A stretch of 64,000 nucleotides of DNA from NCBI GenBank assembly GCA_017163975.1, contig JAFFSR010000220.1, forward strand, positions 13,224,001 to 13,288,000. Reading direction: 5' to 3'. The translations under genes were made by a program, and so were the position numbers. Under the pieces are notes generated by a model. The model made no database searches, was not told where the DNA came from, and saw nothing but the letters and a program-made list of their open reading frames with translations. The stretch is from Anastatus disparis (Eukaryota > Arthropoda > Insecta > Hymenoptera > Eupelmidae). Shown here piece by piece: positions 13,620-26,840 of this stretch. How positions within the stretch are numbered: the stretch's first letter is position 1; every line of letters starts with the position of its first letter.

Positions 13620-14290
13620 TAAACCAATCCATCAACCCTTTTCTAACAACTCATAACTCCTCCTATACCTTCTTTAAACCCACCACTTCAAAAAAAAAAG
13701 AGAATAGAGAGAGAGAGAGAAAAAAGGGACGAAGAAAATAGAACTAAAACCTATATCGTCAGCAAAAGCATCAATCTATCGATGTTGTTCTTTATTTGAT
13801 TTTTTTTTTACTCTTCTTCCACTTCTTCTTCTATGTAACGAAGTGCCTACTGCTTTAAGATAGTATACAGAATAAGAAGAACAAGAAGAATAAGAAGGAA
13901 CGTTGTGTGTGAGTGTGTGTACGGAGTTATATAGTAGCATCATCTCTCACGCACTGGTTTGAGAGAAACAGTGTCAGTGACCGACAGCCTAAGGCCATCA
14001 CCAGGCTCACCAAGTTTACTTGTATATATATACATATAACACCACACACAACGTTTTATATAGAACTGAAGTGTCTTATATATACAGATTGTACTGTATT
14101 TCAGGTACACGTATACCGAGAGGCTATAGGAAAAAGGATTATATAGAGCGCCGTAAAATTATGTTATGAAATGGGTTATTCTATATACGGACGATCTCAA
14201 CGGATGGGTATTTATATAGAGAAGCTTTTTCGTGTGGGTGATATAAAAGATATGCTTATGGAAAATTCAAAGCTATTGGTTTCACAGCCA
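13620..14290. other. Strand-composition switch patch at 13.9 kb
   Basis: Row 13621-13680 has 22 C and no G at all. Rows 14161-14220 and 14221-14280 have G14:C6 and G15:C5. The core contains a (GA)n run at about 13707-13720, GT repeats at 13900-13920, a higher-GC segment at 13965-14012, TATATATATAC at about 14023-14033 and further TATATA motifs. The 77-codon frame at 13913-14146 in the core is not low complexity but has no recognisable domain. Confidence 0.6.
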
Positions 14291-14470
14291 AGCAATATGT
14301 GAATTTCAGCAGAATCATGTGGTTAAATTTTTATTTTTTATCCAACAAGGAGAAGGATGTAACTATTCTAAATACATGCTCAGTTGAATAATTAATAAAA
14401 AATTTATCAAATCAATGAAACTTCACTAAAACGCACTAATTTTTCAGAAATATTTATAATTGTATTTTAA

Positions 14471-14669
14471 TTTTTAATTTTATTTAACGTCACTGCATTC
14501 ATGTTATAATTGCAATGCTAATTAGCGACGGAGGTCATCAGTGTGTTAGAGAACAAAGCACATGTAAACGTACAGTGGTACTTGTATAAATCGGCCAAGA
14601 ACGGGATTCGAACTCAGGACCTCGAGATTACGAATCCATCGCTCTAGCGACTGAGCCACTGAAGACCTC
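14471..14669 (-). mobile_element. tRNA-derived SINE, copy 3
   Basis: This is a minus-strand copy of the same family. The B box GTTCGAATCC is the complement of 14604-14613 and the A box (TGGCTCAGTCGC, one base off) the complement of 14647-14658. The family body and the ACGTTAAATAAAATT-like 3' block (complement near 14476-14490) are present. I could not find a convincing target-site duplication, so it is probably older than copies 1 and 2. Ends are approximate. Confidence 0.8.
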
Positions 14670-17600
14670 ATTAGAATATGATTCTGTAGTCTTTTTGAAT
14701 GATTTCTTCTATATAATTGATTCTGTGTAATTTCTTCTCGCTAATATGACTTTGAGTTTTTTATAGTGCGCTTCAATTTAACATAAAGCTTGTTTCTTCC
14801 AAGAAAACTTTTTTTTCCCTAATTTTTATGCGCAATAACACAATAAAGAATTGAAAATGTTCCCAAATGATTGCTATTTTTAAATAATGTACACAATTTT
14901 AAAAAAATATTATTCTGAACTTTAAAAGAATATATAAAGATAAAATAACAGATAACATAAGTTTATATTTTTACAAATATTATATGTATATATATGCTAG
15001 AAATTATAAACGACGGCAAAAGCTTTTATCTGGATATCAAGAAAATTTATTTTGTAACGCATCTGAAACTAGAACGTAAATACATACATTAAACTTTTTA
15101 CAATAATTTACAATAATATATTACATAAATTTTTCATATAAATTTTTTAAATTGTCGCCTTGCTGAACATAATAACATTAAAAAAACATTTATGAAGTTA
15201 TGTAAAATTAATTAGCGAATAACATGAAAAACTCTACTTATTTTTAGGATTATATGGAAAATTAACTTAAATAATAACATATACAAAAGGATATGATATT
15301 TATTGTTGATTCAAACGCTTTATTATCTACACGAACAGAATTATGTAACAAAAAAAAATTTTTTCCTCGCAAATGTTAATATTGAATTTGAAATTTTTCA
15401 TTAATGCAGTAACATGGATTATTATTAAAATCATCAATTAAAAACGTATAAAATATACAAAGAATAAATTTTTTTATAAAATTGACAACTACACTTTGCA
15501 TAAAAATTACAGCGACATTTTTTTAAATTTGTATGATTACTACTCGTAAATTTTATAGAAAAGCACTGTAAAAATTACTGCTATTGCGGTAAAAATACTA
15601 ATACAAATTTTGTAATTTTTTCCATTTATTATAATAATAAAATAAAATCGAAAGGCGTGTATCTATAAAACCTCACGAAAGTAATGACGTTTACTATAAT
15701 TTTTATAGTAAAATTCATCATATATAGGTTAAAACAATTATAAAAAAACAATCAACAGAAAATAATTATAAAACAACAAAATAAGTCATTTCTATCGATG
15801 CCTAAAGTTATTAATGTACATGTTAAACAAGCCTGCGTACAAGAAACATCAAATCGCAATTGACTTTCGTTGTCACGTTAAAATCCGAGAGGGAGAGGAA
15901 GGAGCAAGAGATACGTGCATCATTAAAACATATTTTACGTGTCGAACTTTCCAAGCGAGAAGGCACTTTGGATTACCGTAATACGTTTGCAACTTTCATG
16001 ACGCTCGAGCTAAAAAGCCAACATTTCTCTTTAAATCATCGTCGTACGTCGTGACGTAAAATAAAATTAAAGAAAACGTAGTATCCTTAAAATGAAAAAA
16101 AGGCAAGTTTTGCGAGGATTCAAAGGTTTTGCTTCTTATTTTATCATTTTTATTGTACACATCGAAGATGATCCATCGCCGTGTGATGAAGCACTTTGAC
16201 TTTTGAAAGTGGGTTACGAAGCGGTGTTTGTAATATTTAAAATCGAGAGGATTCAGCGTTTTAAATCACTCGAATTTTAGCTTTTAAATTTAGCGCTTAT
16301 CCCCAAATTTTTTTACTCGTTCAAATTAATTGCACGCGTACTTGTAAATTCTTTAATTTTTTCTTCCTCGAGACAACTGTATGTACTTGGCTAAGGCTTA
16401 AACTTTATATAAACGATTTTTTCTTCATTGTGACGCAATGCACGTGCACGTACGTTTGAAGTTTAGAAAGTTGTTGCAATTGATTTCGACGTTTTAGTAC
16501 ATTATATATATGAGAAATGATTAATACATTAAATTTTAAGCGGAAAAAGAGGAGCAAAATAATTGAATTAAGGCTAATAATATTCTCGATTAAATTTAAA
16601 TGTTTAACAATTTGTCATGTTGTGAAAAATTGGTAATTTGTCAATGTCCTATTCGTCTGGTTAAATGAATCGAATAAGTATTAAAATATTCATTTGATAT
16701 CTTAGAGTTACGATTCTCCATGTAATTATAGATTTTGAAAAATTTTAAACTTATATTAGTTATACCTTATGAATAAAAATTAAATTGCTGAAAATTAAAT
16801 AATCTATTGCATAATTTTGTATTTTGAAATTTCTATTGTAACTAAACTTCAAACCTATCATAAAAATATAAATTCAATCTAAACGCAAATTATTAAACAA
16901 ATCGACTTCACGGTCCTTATATAAATCAATTAAAATGACAATAATACGACCTTGAAAATTTTTTTTATTTATTTTAAGATCCTTGTTAGAGAGAGAAAAA
17001 AAAGAAATCGGGATTCCCAAAAAGATAAAGCAATGACAAGAACATACAGGCGTGCTACCGATACACTTACACACCCCGCCTACGTCAATCGGTCAAGTGA
17101 AAATTCAAAAGACGGTACGCTAAGGTCTTGAGCAACTTTTTACGCATTTTATATATATGTAAGTGAAAAAAAATTTGTAATTCAAAGCTGTCTCCGAGAC
17201 GAAAAATTTTCACACCGACAACAGCAGCGACGAAGTTCTCGATTTCGATATTCGTATAATATCGACCCAGATTTCTCATTAATTCGACCCCTTTTTTATG
17301 TGTATAAAAAGAAAAATTAAAAAGAAAAAGAGATATATAAAACATACACACACTTTAAACTTTTTAAAACTCTCCTATTACGCAGTCTGCGTATATACGC
17401 GTGTAATTTAAGATGGTCTACCTATAACGGGAGCACAAAAAAATAAGCATTAAAAAGTAAGATAAAAAGGAAAGGTTTAATCCTTTCCACTACGAAAAAA
17501 TTTCAAATTATATTAATTGGATGCATTACAACGCTCGATGTTAATTATCGATTTACAGATGTATTTTCAAGCGAGCGCAATAATTTTTGATTATTCGAAA

Positions 17601-18239
17601 ATAAAAATTGCTTATTCATTCTACGAGCCTAAAACGCCTAGAGCAGATTAATCGGATACATTGAATTAATTCAATGGAAATATAATGTTATTTTTATTAA
17701 GATGTATGGATTTTGCTTCGGTACTTCGGTACGAATTGAGCTTTGAATAATGATTATTTTATACTTCTATGCATAAAATATTTGATGTTTCATTTTTTCA
17801 TGTTGAATTTTTGAACTTCATAATTTAGATTTTTTATTCGAATAGAAAAATTATCGAGTTTTTTTCGAGATGAAATACTACGATTTTAATGTAATCCAAT
17901 AGCATAAATTTTGAAACTTGGCTCGTATAAAACATTCTAAAATAAAATTCTCACGTTTAAAGTTTGCTCATTAAGTATTTTATTGTTCGCGGATGATAAT
18001 ATTGTATAATAATCTCGATGCTTTGTGTTATTTTAATGGGCTCGTCCTGATTTTGTTTTCTTTATTCGAAAATTAATTAGGAACGAGAATACGTTATATA
18101 AATAAGTAAACATTTATTCAAATGACACTGAATTATGCAAAGTGGTATACATCGATCATATACTAATTTCTAAACAAACATTATCGTATAAAATCTGTAA
18201 TCGATCCACAATTTACAACCAATAAAGTATCAAAAAAAG
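14670..18239. other. Non-coding DNA with a CpG-richer segment at 15.85-16.45 kb
   Basis: Mostly A/T-rich DNA. The part at 15850-16450 differs: it is unique-looking, has many CpG and ACGT words (for example CGTCGTACGTCGTGACGT near 16038-16055), a CACGTG E-box palindrome near 16441-16446 and GTGACGCAAT near 16430. It also holds a 64-codon frame (15860-16054) with mixed composition but no recognisable domain. It could be a regulatory element or a lost exon; I cannot tell which. No other gene is seen. Confidence 0.5.
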
Positions 18240-18790
18240 TCTTAATCATCATCAAACTATAAAATAATTATAAAAACTACACAAAAAAACTCTATTGAAA
18301 AAAAGGCCTATCGCATTAATACTAATTTTTCACCTATCGATATAATTTATTAAAAAAAAAATCTAAAAAAATTTTTATATAAAACTTTGAAATAAAAAAA
18401 TTGCTGAAGCGGTAGTCTCAATCGTTGGTACGTTGACCGTGAGCGGTATATAATATGGGATGGTTATATACATAAGAAAGATCAGCACTGAAAATTTGGC
18501 ACTGACCCACACGCGCATCTCTCACTTTATTCGTTTGGCCCACTTTTACGCACGAGTCTTTTTATATATACAATCTATATACACATACGCACTCTGGACG
18601 AGAAGAGTTTACCCAGAGAAACAGACCGATATGATTATTTACTTTTTTCTTTTATTATGATTTATTTTTCATTTTTTTTTTACTTTTTTTTTAATCAATC
18701 AAGTTTTATTATTTTTAGGCGGACAGTTCGGGGTATTGGAAGCTGATGTGGGATGCGCTTGAAAATGAGGTTTGATATCGTTAGACGTAG
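18240..18790. other. Strand-composition switch patch at 18.5 kb
   Basis: Row 18241-18300 has C10 and G1; row 18721-18780 has G23 and C6. TATATATAC at about 18562-18570 and another TATATAC nearby mark the centre. An A-run lies left (18352-18368) and T-runs right (18670-18692). No gene is seen. Confidence 0.6.
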
Positions 18791-21700
18791 ACTTGAAAAG
18801 TCTGGAGTGACGTTACATTTACTTTTTTTTTGTTCATATTTTTGTTTTTCCAAGAAATTTTTGATTTTCAACAAAGAAATTTTCTAAGCATTTATTTTTA
18901 TTCAAATTTCTGATAGTTTGTATAAGTGTGTTAAAAATACACCAGCGACAGACAAATTGCAATTATAAAGTCGTTCCAACAAAAAATTAAAAAAAAAAAA
19001 AGAAGTAAATTTAGAACATAAAAACGATAATAAAAGTAGTTTTCGGTTTAAATTACACAATTTTTAAAATACCCTGTATACATAACTAGCAATATTAATA
19101 CATAAATTTAAAGTAATTATAAAGTCGGTTAAAAATATTTGTACGTATTAACGATCGTATGTGTAGATGCATTAAGTGAACGTATATCATTAAATTTACC
19201 AAGAAAATAACTGTGAAATTTATCTTTTTAAACGTCACAGCTTAATGCACCTATAGACGCATTGTGAAATCATTTAAAAACATTTCATTGGAGTTTGATT
19301 AAATTGATTTTAAAATACACAAATGTACGTGCATATGCATGTGCCCTAACTACAAGTAAATAACAAATGTAGGACATTATGAAATTATTTACAAAATTAA
19401 AAAAAAAAAAATTTTTTTCTGGTTATACTTTGAATTTTCTTTATGAGCTTTCACTTAAAATTCCCTCCTCCCCTTCCCTGGCAATGAGTTTCTTTTTAAA
19501 AATTTTTACCGTTTTGTCGTCGCGTGTTTTTAAAATGGAAAGAGCTGACGGTGAGTAAAATTTTCCAGCTTAGTTCTCACGGGTAACAAGCATCTTTGTT
19601 AGATTGAACGAGACAAATTACTTGAAAATTTTATTAAATTTAATTTCTCAATAAGTTTTTTTTTATTCATGGTGTAAATATCACTAAGTAGGTGATGAAA
19701 TTTTTTTTTTATTCATAGTATAGATATGGTTTATGATGAAAACCAATAATTTCATTGAATAGTATATAAAAGTCATTTCAAAAGGTTGATAAAGTATAAA
19801 ATAAATATTTATTCATATGTTAATGACATTAACTTTATATAAATAAGGATAATAAAACATTTCTAATAAAATATTTACACATTTCTTAAGAGACTATATT
19901 TTATATATTTTTTCCATTCAATAATAATTAGCCTTGATTGTAATAAGTTTATATTAATCCAATGATAAAAGACTATACTGTCAAATAAAATTGAATTTTA
20001 CTTCTAATGCATTACTGAAATTCTTATTTTTACTTTAAATTTCATACAATTGTACAGTAAAATTATGCTAAAAATATTAATTTATATGCTGATTTACGTA
20101 AAAATTAATGCATAGACTGGAAGCAAACTTCAAGTTTTGCATTAAATTTCATGTTTTTTTAACAGTGTATATAATTTAATTTTTGTTAATTGAAATATTA
20201 TTTTCAATAATTCTGTAAATTTTAAATTACTTATCAAACATAAATTAGTTTATCAACGAAGAGAATCAAAACAAACAAACAAACTAAAATCAATAACAAT
20301 TTCCTCTTTAGATTATATTCTAAAAAAACACAACGAAAACAATAATTAATTAAAAAATCTTTAATAGTCGAAAGGAAAGAATTACAAGAAAAAAAAAAGA
20401 AAAAGCAAAAAACAATTACATCTCTAGAGATTGAAAATTTCGATGTTCACTGTAGCCGAAGTAATATTATCTTTTTATACGGTAGAGCAAGTCTCATTAC
20501 AAGTGGAAATCGATTTTAGATAAATGCACGTAAAGCTATATAAAGTAAATTTAAAAGCGCGCCTCTCCTCCTTTTATTTTCTCTCTTAGAAACAAAAGCG
20601 AAAAATAGCATGGTAAAAAAAGCTGAAAAAAGCAAGCAAGCAAACGAACCCGAAAAAGGAAAAAGAGAATTAAAGGAAAAGGAAAGAATTTCCATTGAAT
20701 TAATTTCCAAAGTGCGCTTCTGGTTTATTATGTCTCCTCATACATAATCAATGATTCGCGTAATTATTTCATTGAGATTAGTTACTAAGGGAACATTCTT
20801 AAGTAATCTTTATTTATCTCATTGTTTGACATTGCCTTTAAGATTATTTTTCTCTTGTTTAATCTAATAATAATGATGCTGATGTTGGATGTCAAATGGA
20901 TTGTTAATTACTGGTTTTCTAATAAAAAGATCATTGCATGCACTGAAATAATGAGACATTGTTAATGTTGTAAAGTTTAATTGTTAAAGTCGATTTGCGT
21001 CATAATTTTTCGAAACATTATATCAAGCTTTAATATTATTTATAGGACTGATGAAAATATTTTTCTTCAATTTGTTCAACAGATGTTCTTTTTAATCATT
21101 TGTTATTAGTACTATACACACACTTAATGTATATCCAAAAAAATACTTATAAATTTAAACTTTTATTAACTAACTATCAATTAATCCATTAAATTGTGTC
21201 TTTTCAAGTTCTTTCTTTTGTCAAACCACAACAACGTGAAATAATAAAACTTGTTTACTGTTAATCACTATATACTTAATTATACGGAAAGTGAAAAAAA
21301 AGGTACCTTGAAAGATAATTAGTTGTTAAATAGTGTTCCGAGTCTTTTCTTTTTCTCTAAGCTCTTTACAATAATTCACTTGGAGAAAACATTGTTATGC
21401 TTATCGGGTTACCTTAACCTTAACACGTTAACTTATTTCTAATAGTTTAAACTTTAACATGAATAATTACAGTAGAAGAAAATAACTTGCATAGTATACT
21501 AAAGTAGAATTTAATTTCGTTTTTTGAAGTAAATACATTTAAATAAAATAATCACAATAATAATGAAAATATATTTTTGGTAGGAAAAGAGAAGATTTAT
21601 TTTCAATGTAATTTTAATGAAATTTTAGTTAATGTCATCAATCTATCATTAAATTCTAGTTTGAAATGTACGTACAATTTAATTGTTTTTCAAATTTCAT

Positions 21701-22329
21701 TGTTATTTAATAAAGTAGCAAAATTTCAGTAATTTTATTTGAATTCGTTTGAGTTACGTTTATATTTTGAAAATTTTAATCAGTTTAGCGATAAGTCAAA
21801 AAATATAAAAATTTAAAATTAAATCTGTCCTTTACGAACTACGTGTAAATGTGTATTCTTATCAAATCAAAATCTATAATTGATTAAATAAATTTTGATT
21901 ATTAAAAAGTAAAGAAAAAAAACATAATTCCTGATTAAATTTTTATAGCTTGCATTCAATTATCAAAATTGTACTTATTCATGGATAAATAAAATGTAAT
22001 CAAATAATAAATAAAAAGTACGTTATTTTAATTAAGAAATTTATATCAAATTATTAACAACAAATGAAATCTACGTCAATATCTTTTCTCTTTTTCATTG
22101 AAAAAATAAAAACAAATAACGTATCTTCCATAAAAAGTTCTAAGCCTTAACTTTGCTATCGTAAATATCCAGCTTCTAATATGCAAAACCTTTTCGCGAA
22201 TCATCCAATCGATATACTTTGAAATTCCAATATTGTATAAACAAAGGTATGAGAAAAAAAAATCAAATAGTGCCACAAATTAAAGTATCCATTCCTTTAT
22301 AACAGCATTAATTTTAATAAACGCTGATA
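18791..22329. other. AT-rich non-coding DNA
   Basis: No gene is seen. An A-rich purine block with GC-richer DNA lies at 20380-20720. The word TTAACCTTAACACGTTAAC occurs near 21414-21432. The rest is A/T runs. Confidence 0.65.
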
Positions 22330-22680
22330 CATCCGAGCCGCACGCACAGACCAGATTAATTATTATTACTGTTGACCAGCCCTTCATTTATTTATCATCC
22401 CTATTCCACCCTCCCTCCTTCCTTCCTTTTAGCAGAAATTTCACATCCCTCTTTTGTGTAAAAAAAAAATAAGCGTGTGACATATAGGCACGAGCCCCTT
22501 GAATTAAAGCAAATACGACTTCTGTATAGAACGTACGTATTACAATCTTTTATACTGGCTGTACGTATAGAGAACAGCTGGGCTGGCTATATAACCAGGG
22601 GTATATAAGTGCGTTTCGATGTTGGTGATTGTATGAAGCTATTTTGCGTTATGGTATTAAGACTAATACCTTGTTTTTCT
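22330..22680. other. Strand-composition switch patch at 22.5 kb, with TATA-like motif
   Basis: Row 22381-22440 has C22 and G2; row 22621-22680 has G13 and C6. The core has an E-box CAGCTG (22575-22580) and TATATAAG preceded by GGGG at 22602-22609, a good match to a core-promoter TATA box on the plus strand. No initiator or start site can be defined from sequence alone, and no open reading frame of note follows. Confidence 0.5.
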
Positions 22681-24539
22681 TCCTTTTCTCATTTTCCTCC
22701 AGCAGCAGCTTGTATACAATGATTTTGTCAGGAAAATTGGATTAATTGTTAGAAAGAAGGTTTAATGCATTGAGCTAGAATCCTATTAACTTTTGTTAAT
22801 AATATTTATGTATGTTGAAGAAATTCTAATGTTTTTGGTCAGTTGAATTTTTTTATATCAGCGAAATGTATCAATTAAATAATTTTTCTATTTTACTTTA
22901 AAATTATTAATTTAAAGATGTTATTCATGTACTCACGGTAGTGTTAAAAACAAATTACGAGCTATTCACTGGTACACTATCACTATAAATTTATAGACCA
23001 ACATGTCAATTTAAACGTATTTAAATTAAAATTAATATTTTTTTAAACTTCATTTTTATTTAACAATTTTTCTCTAAATATCTGAACAAAAACAAAATAT
23101 TCTTGCGTGAATAGCAAAATTCTACATCGTACGCTTCTAAAACTTCGCACTTTTCCCTTCTGAAAAGTAAAATTTTAAACACGCCCAACTCGCAAAAGAA
23201 CATTAAATGTACTAAAGCTCCAAAATCTTACGGCCCTCTTCTCGACCTTTATATACATAAAACGAAAACTTTTAGTGAGACTCTCTCTCTCTCTCTCCTT
23301 TTTCATTACAAAAAAGGTCCATGCTACATATATATACCGAATTTACATTAGTCCTTTCTCAAATTCTCTAACTCTCCGTCTCTCTCTCTCTCACACTTTT
23401 TCTCTTGTTATTTCTTACAGGTATACAACCTGACTTTTATGCGCACGCACATACTCTATGGAGATCCACTCGGGCACACGTGTTTTTCTTTATTTACCTG
23501 AACTATAGGAAAAAAAAAGAGGAGAAGAAAAATAGAAAATCCATGTAATCCCCTTATTCTAACCATAATTATCGATACAGTGGAAAAATCGTGGTTTGTG
23601 AAAGTATACGCTCATTATCTTTCAAAAGAATTTATTTCACTTTTCTTTCTCTCTCTCTCTCTTTCTTTCTCATTTCTCCTTTTGGTTATACACGTTTTTT
23701 TTTCTGTATAGAAAGATGCATCGTGTGACAAAATTATATAGTGTATATACAGGGTGAGAAAGTTAAGCCGTCAGGTGCTATTACGCGTATAGATGGTGTC
23801 AGGTTTTTTTCAGGTTTTTAGAAAGATAAAAAAAAGAGAGAGAGATGCGTAAACGCGCAGCAGGTGTATTTACCTTTTTTTTTCCTTCTTCTTACGTTAA
23901 GGGACTTTTAAATCTGTAAATTTTTAAAAAGTTTGCTGAAGGACTTGGACCGGTTTATTTTTTTTTCTTCTTGTTTTTTTTCTTTTAGCGTGAAGTTGCG
24001 ATTGTTTAAAGCGAAACAGAGGGTCGTTTGTTAAATGTATTATCGTATTATGTATACTTTTTTCCGTTTGGAAAACAGCGTAAAGTTGCTAGAAAAAAAG
24101 TAAAGAAGCAATATAATTTGTGTACAACTAGAAATAATTGAAAATAATTGGAATCGTTTTAAAGATAAGTATATTCAATGATATAAATTTGATCATAAAT
24201 ATTAAGACGATCTTTAATGTACAATATAGTATGATTCAATTTATTTTATAAACATTCCAATAAAATAAATAAATTACAATTGCGTAACACAAGATGATTC
24301 TTATTTATCGATTTCCTATTTCTAACATTATATAACAGTTATGAAAAAGAGAAAAAAATTTTTCAGAACTCTTCAAGGCGCTAATTTTACATTAGAAAAG
24401 AAAAAAATATTCATACGCTTTATGAGAAATTTAGCCATTGCTAACGCACATGACGTAAACGTCTGTAACTCAAGTGCAAAAGAAAAGAAAAAAAAAAGAG
24501 CCCGTAACGCAATATACTATTAAGTAAACTAGTTTAGTA
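22681..24539. other. Non-coding DNA with CT and GA tracts
   Basis: No gene is seen. A (CT)n run lies at 23281-23297, further CT runs at about 23380-23392 and 23648-23664, and a GA run at 23836-23844. This order again goes from C-rich to G-rich, so 23.2-23.9 kb may be a further switch that I did not count. The Lys-rich frame at 24341-24523 is a composition artefact. Confidence 0.6.
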
Positions 24540-24933
24540 TTGAAAAACGTCAACCTACAACTTCCGTTATATCCTTAAATTACTTGATCACAATCTTAGT
24601 TATTAATTACTCGATAATTAATTGATCATTAAAAACCATATAAAAATTTAATTTATGAACAATCCGAGTCCATTTAACAATAAAGTGAATAATACAATTT
24701 TTAAAGAAAAGTCGTGCCAAACAGGTGAGATGCTCACTTCGTGTGTATAAACTTATGAATAAAAATCATAATCATAGCAGGTGTGTTAACCTTGACGCAT
24801 ATGCACCTTGCCTAAAAAAAAGAAGTTCCTTTTGTAAAAGACAAAACCTTTTTCCTGTCTCTGCTGTTAATACAAGAGCGACGAATGAATGCAAGGAGAA
24901 GAAGAATAAACAGAAAGAGAGAGAGAGAAATAA

Positions 24934-24979
<46 letters not shown>

Positions 24980-25380
24980 GAGCTTTTAGTCGGACAAGGT
25001 TGCGTAATGTCCAGGATATCCGTTTGTCTCTTTAGGGGGAACTTCTCCTCATAAGGTATTCTAAGAACGACTTGTAACAGGTCCCTCTCTCTCTCGTACT
25101 CTTTGCTCTTGTATCAATTTTTTTTTTGTTCATTTATATTTCGTTGCACAATTGAACGATTGGCCGAAACTTGCATTCGACATCGACTGCAAGGGTAATC
25201 AATTAATTGTATATTAAAAGGTCGGTCGAAATAATTTGTGTACGAGCTTTTGTAAAAAGATATTTATCGAAAGTCTTTTTTTTTTCTTTTTGTTTAAAGA
25301 GCAGATAATGAGAAGATAGCTTGGGAATTTATTCAAAGCGATTTTTAATTTTTCTATTGAGGAGGTGTAAATTGAATAAT
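24540..25380. other. Strand-composition switch patch at 25 kb
   Basis: Row 24541-24600 has C14 and G5; row 25321-25380 has G12 and C3. The centre is the (TA)n tract at 24939-24976, flanked by a GA run (24917-24928) and a CT run (25085-25095). The 109-codon frame at 24725-25054 reads through the (TA)n tract as an Ile-Tyr run and is not a gene. Confidence 0.5.
24939..24976. repeat. (TA)n microsatellite, 38 bp
   Basis: An uninterrupted TA dinucleotide run inside the 25 kb patch. It is likely to vary in length between individuals. Confidence 0.95.
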
Positions 25381-26039
25381 GTATATTAAGTGGCTTTCAA
25401 TTTATATTACTAGTGCCAAATTGATATCACGCTGGGTCATATACCGCTCGTGAGATTTCATTTGCGTTCAAAGATATCTCCTCGAAAGGTTAATGAGCTC
25501 CATTTTTTTTCATTCGATTGAATCTTTTGGTGATGTATTATCATATTGTTATATTATGAAATTTGAAAAATAATATTAAAATTTATTACTATTTTTAGAT
25601 TTTTACTTTATAAATGTATTATATGTAAATGGGCATCCTAAATAGATAATCAGATAAGTACATTGAATTATATTTATTATAAATATCAATCACATTAAAA
25701 AATAGAAATTTTAATTTAATATCAATAAATACAAAAGAACCTCATTCTTCTTTTAACTATTGAATAATAAAAAAATGATTGAAAAAAAATTCTTATAAAA
25801 TTTGTTCATTCATAGACTCCATAAATAATTATGGGTATCTATCAAAATATATGTTTTCGATTTTTTTATTAATTTTCGCCAAAAAATGATAAAACTGTGT
25901 AATAATGAGAATTTGTTTCTAAATATTTTTTACGTTATTCATCATTGCATTGATTATTGTCATAATTTGTTAAAAAAATGAAATTTTTTAATTAAGAAAA
26001 CTACTCAAATTTAGAACTTTATAACGCCAACTAAAAAAA

Positions 26040-26211
26040 AAATTTATATAATCACTTTCAATCAACGAACTTACGAACACTTTGCTCCAAACGTTCCATC
26101 GGGCTTCAACAAAAGAATAAAAAAAACAGAACTGTGCGCATATAGTCGCCTCAAGGTAGCAGCAGTTTCAGCAATTCTCAATATTACCCAACAATCAATC
26201 GATATAAAACA

Positions 26212-26266
<55 letters not shown>

Positions 26267-26840
26267 CGTGCATTACACATTCCCCACTTATTTAACATCA
26301 AATCCACGTGAGTATGCGAGTAATAAAGTTAAAGAGAGAAAAAAAAAGCTTGGAAATAAAAAAAAAAGTCGAATAAAAGATACTAAACGATCAGTGTAAC
26401 GAATCATACTACCTTCCAAAGATAGTTTGATGTATAAGTGTGTATATAGAGTTTGAGTTTTGTGTAGATGTATATAAAGAAACAAGCTTACATTGCTCCA
26501 GTCTATACTGCTGCTAATCTCTTCATTACAACGCGCAAATCAGTGACCGTTACCAGCAATTTCATGCACGTAATCTTAACCAACAGCTAAAGCAAGTTAT
26601 AAGTAATATAGCAACACGCTGCACGCCTATATACATATATATACACATAAATATATAAAGGAGGTACAACGACCGAAGTGAACGAACGTTAGTTCGAAGG
26701 AGAAATCACAAGAGTGTGAAAGAGAACATGTATAAGAAATTAAAATTATGATTAAACTTTCTTACTAACTTTTCTAATCTCGTGTATTTTTTTTTTGCTA
26801 TTTTTTCTTTATTTTGGAAAGGATTAGTATAATTTGTGAA
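26040..26840. other. Strand-composition switch patch at 26.4 kb
   Basis: Row 26041-26100 has C16 and G4; row 26821-26880 has G9 and C6 with a strong T excess. The centre contains the (AT)n run at 26215-26265, CpG-containing unique DNA at 26520-26620 and TATATAAAGG near 26651-26660, a TATA-like word. Frames on the minus strand at 26071-26307 and 26288-26485 are (AT)n and pyrimidine artefacts. Confidence 0.45.
26215..26265. repeat. (AT)n microsatellite, 51 bp
   Basis: An uninterrupted AT dinucleotide run, the second longest in the window. Confidence 0.95.
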
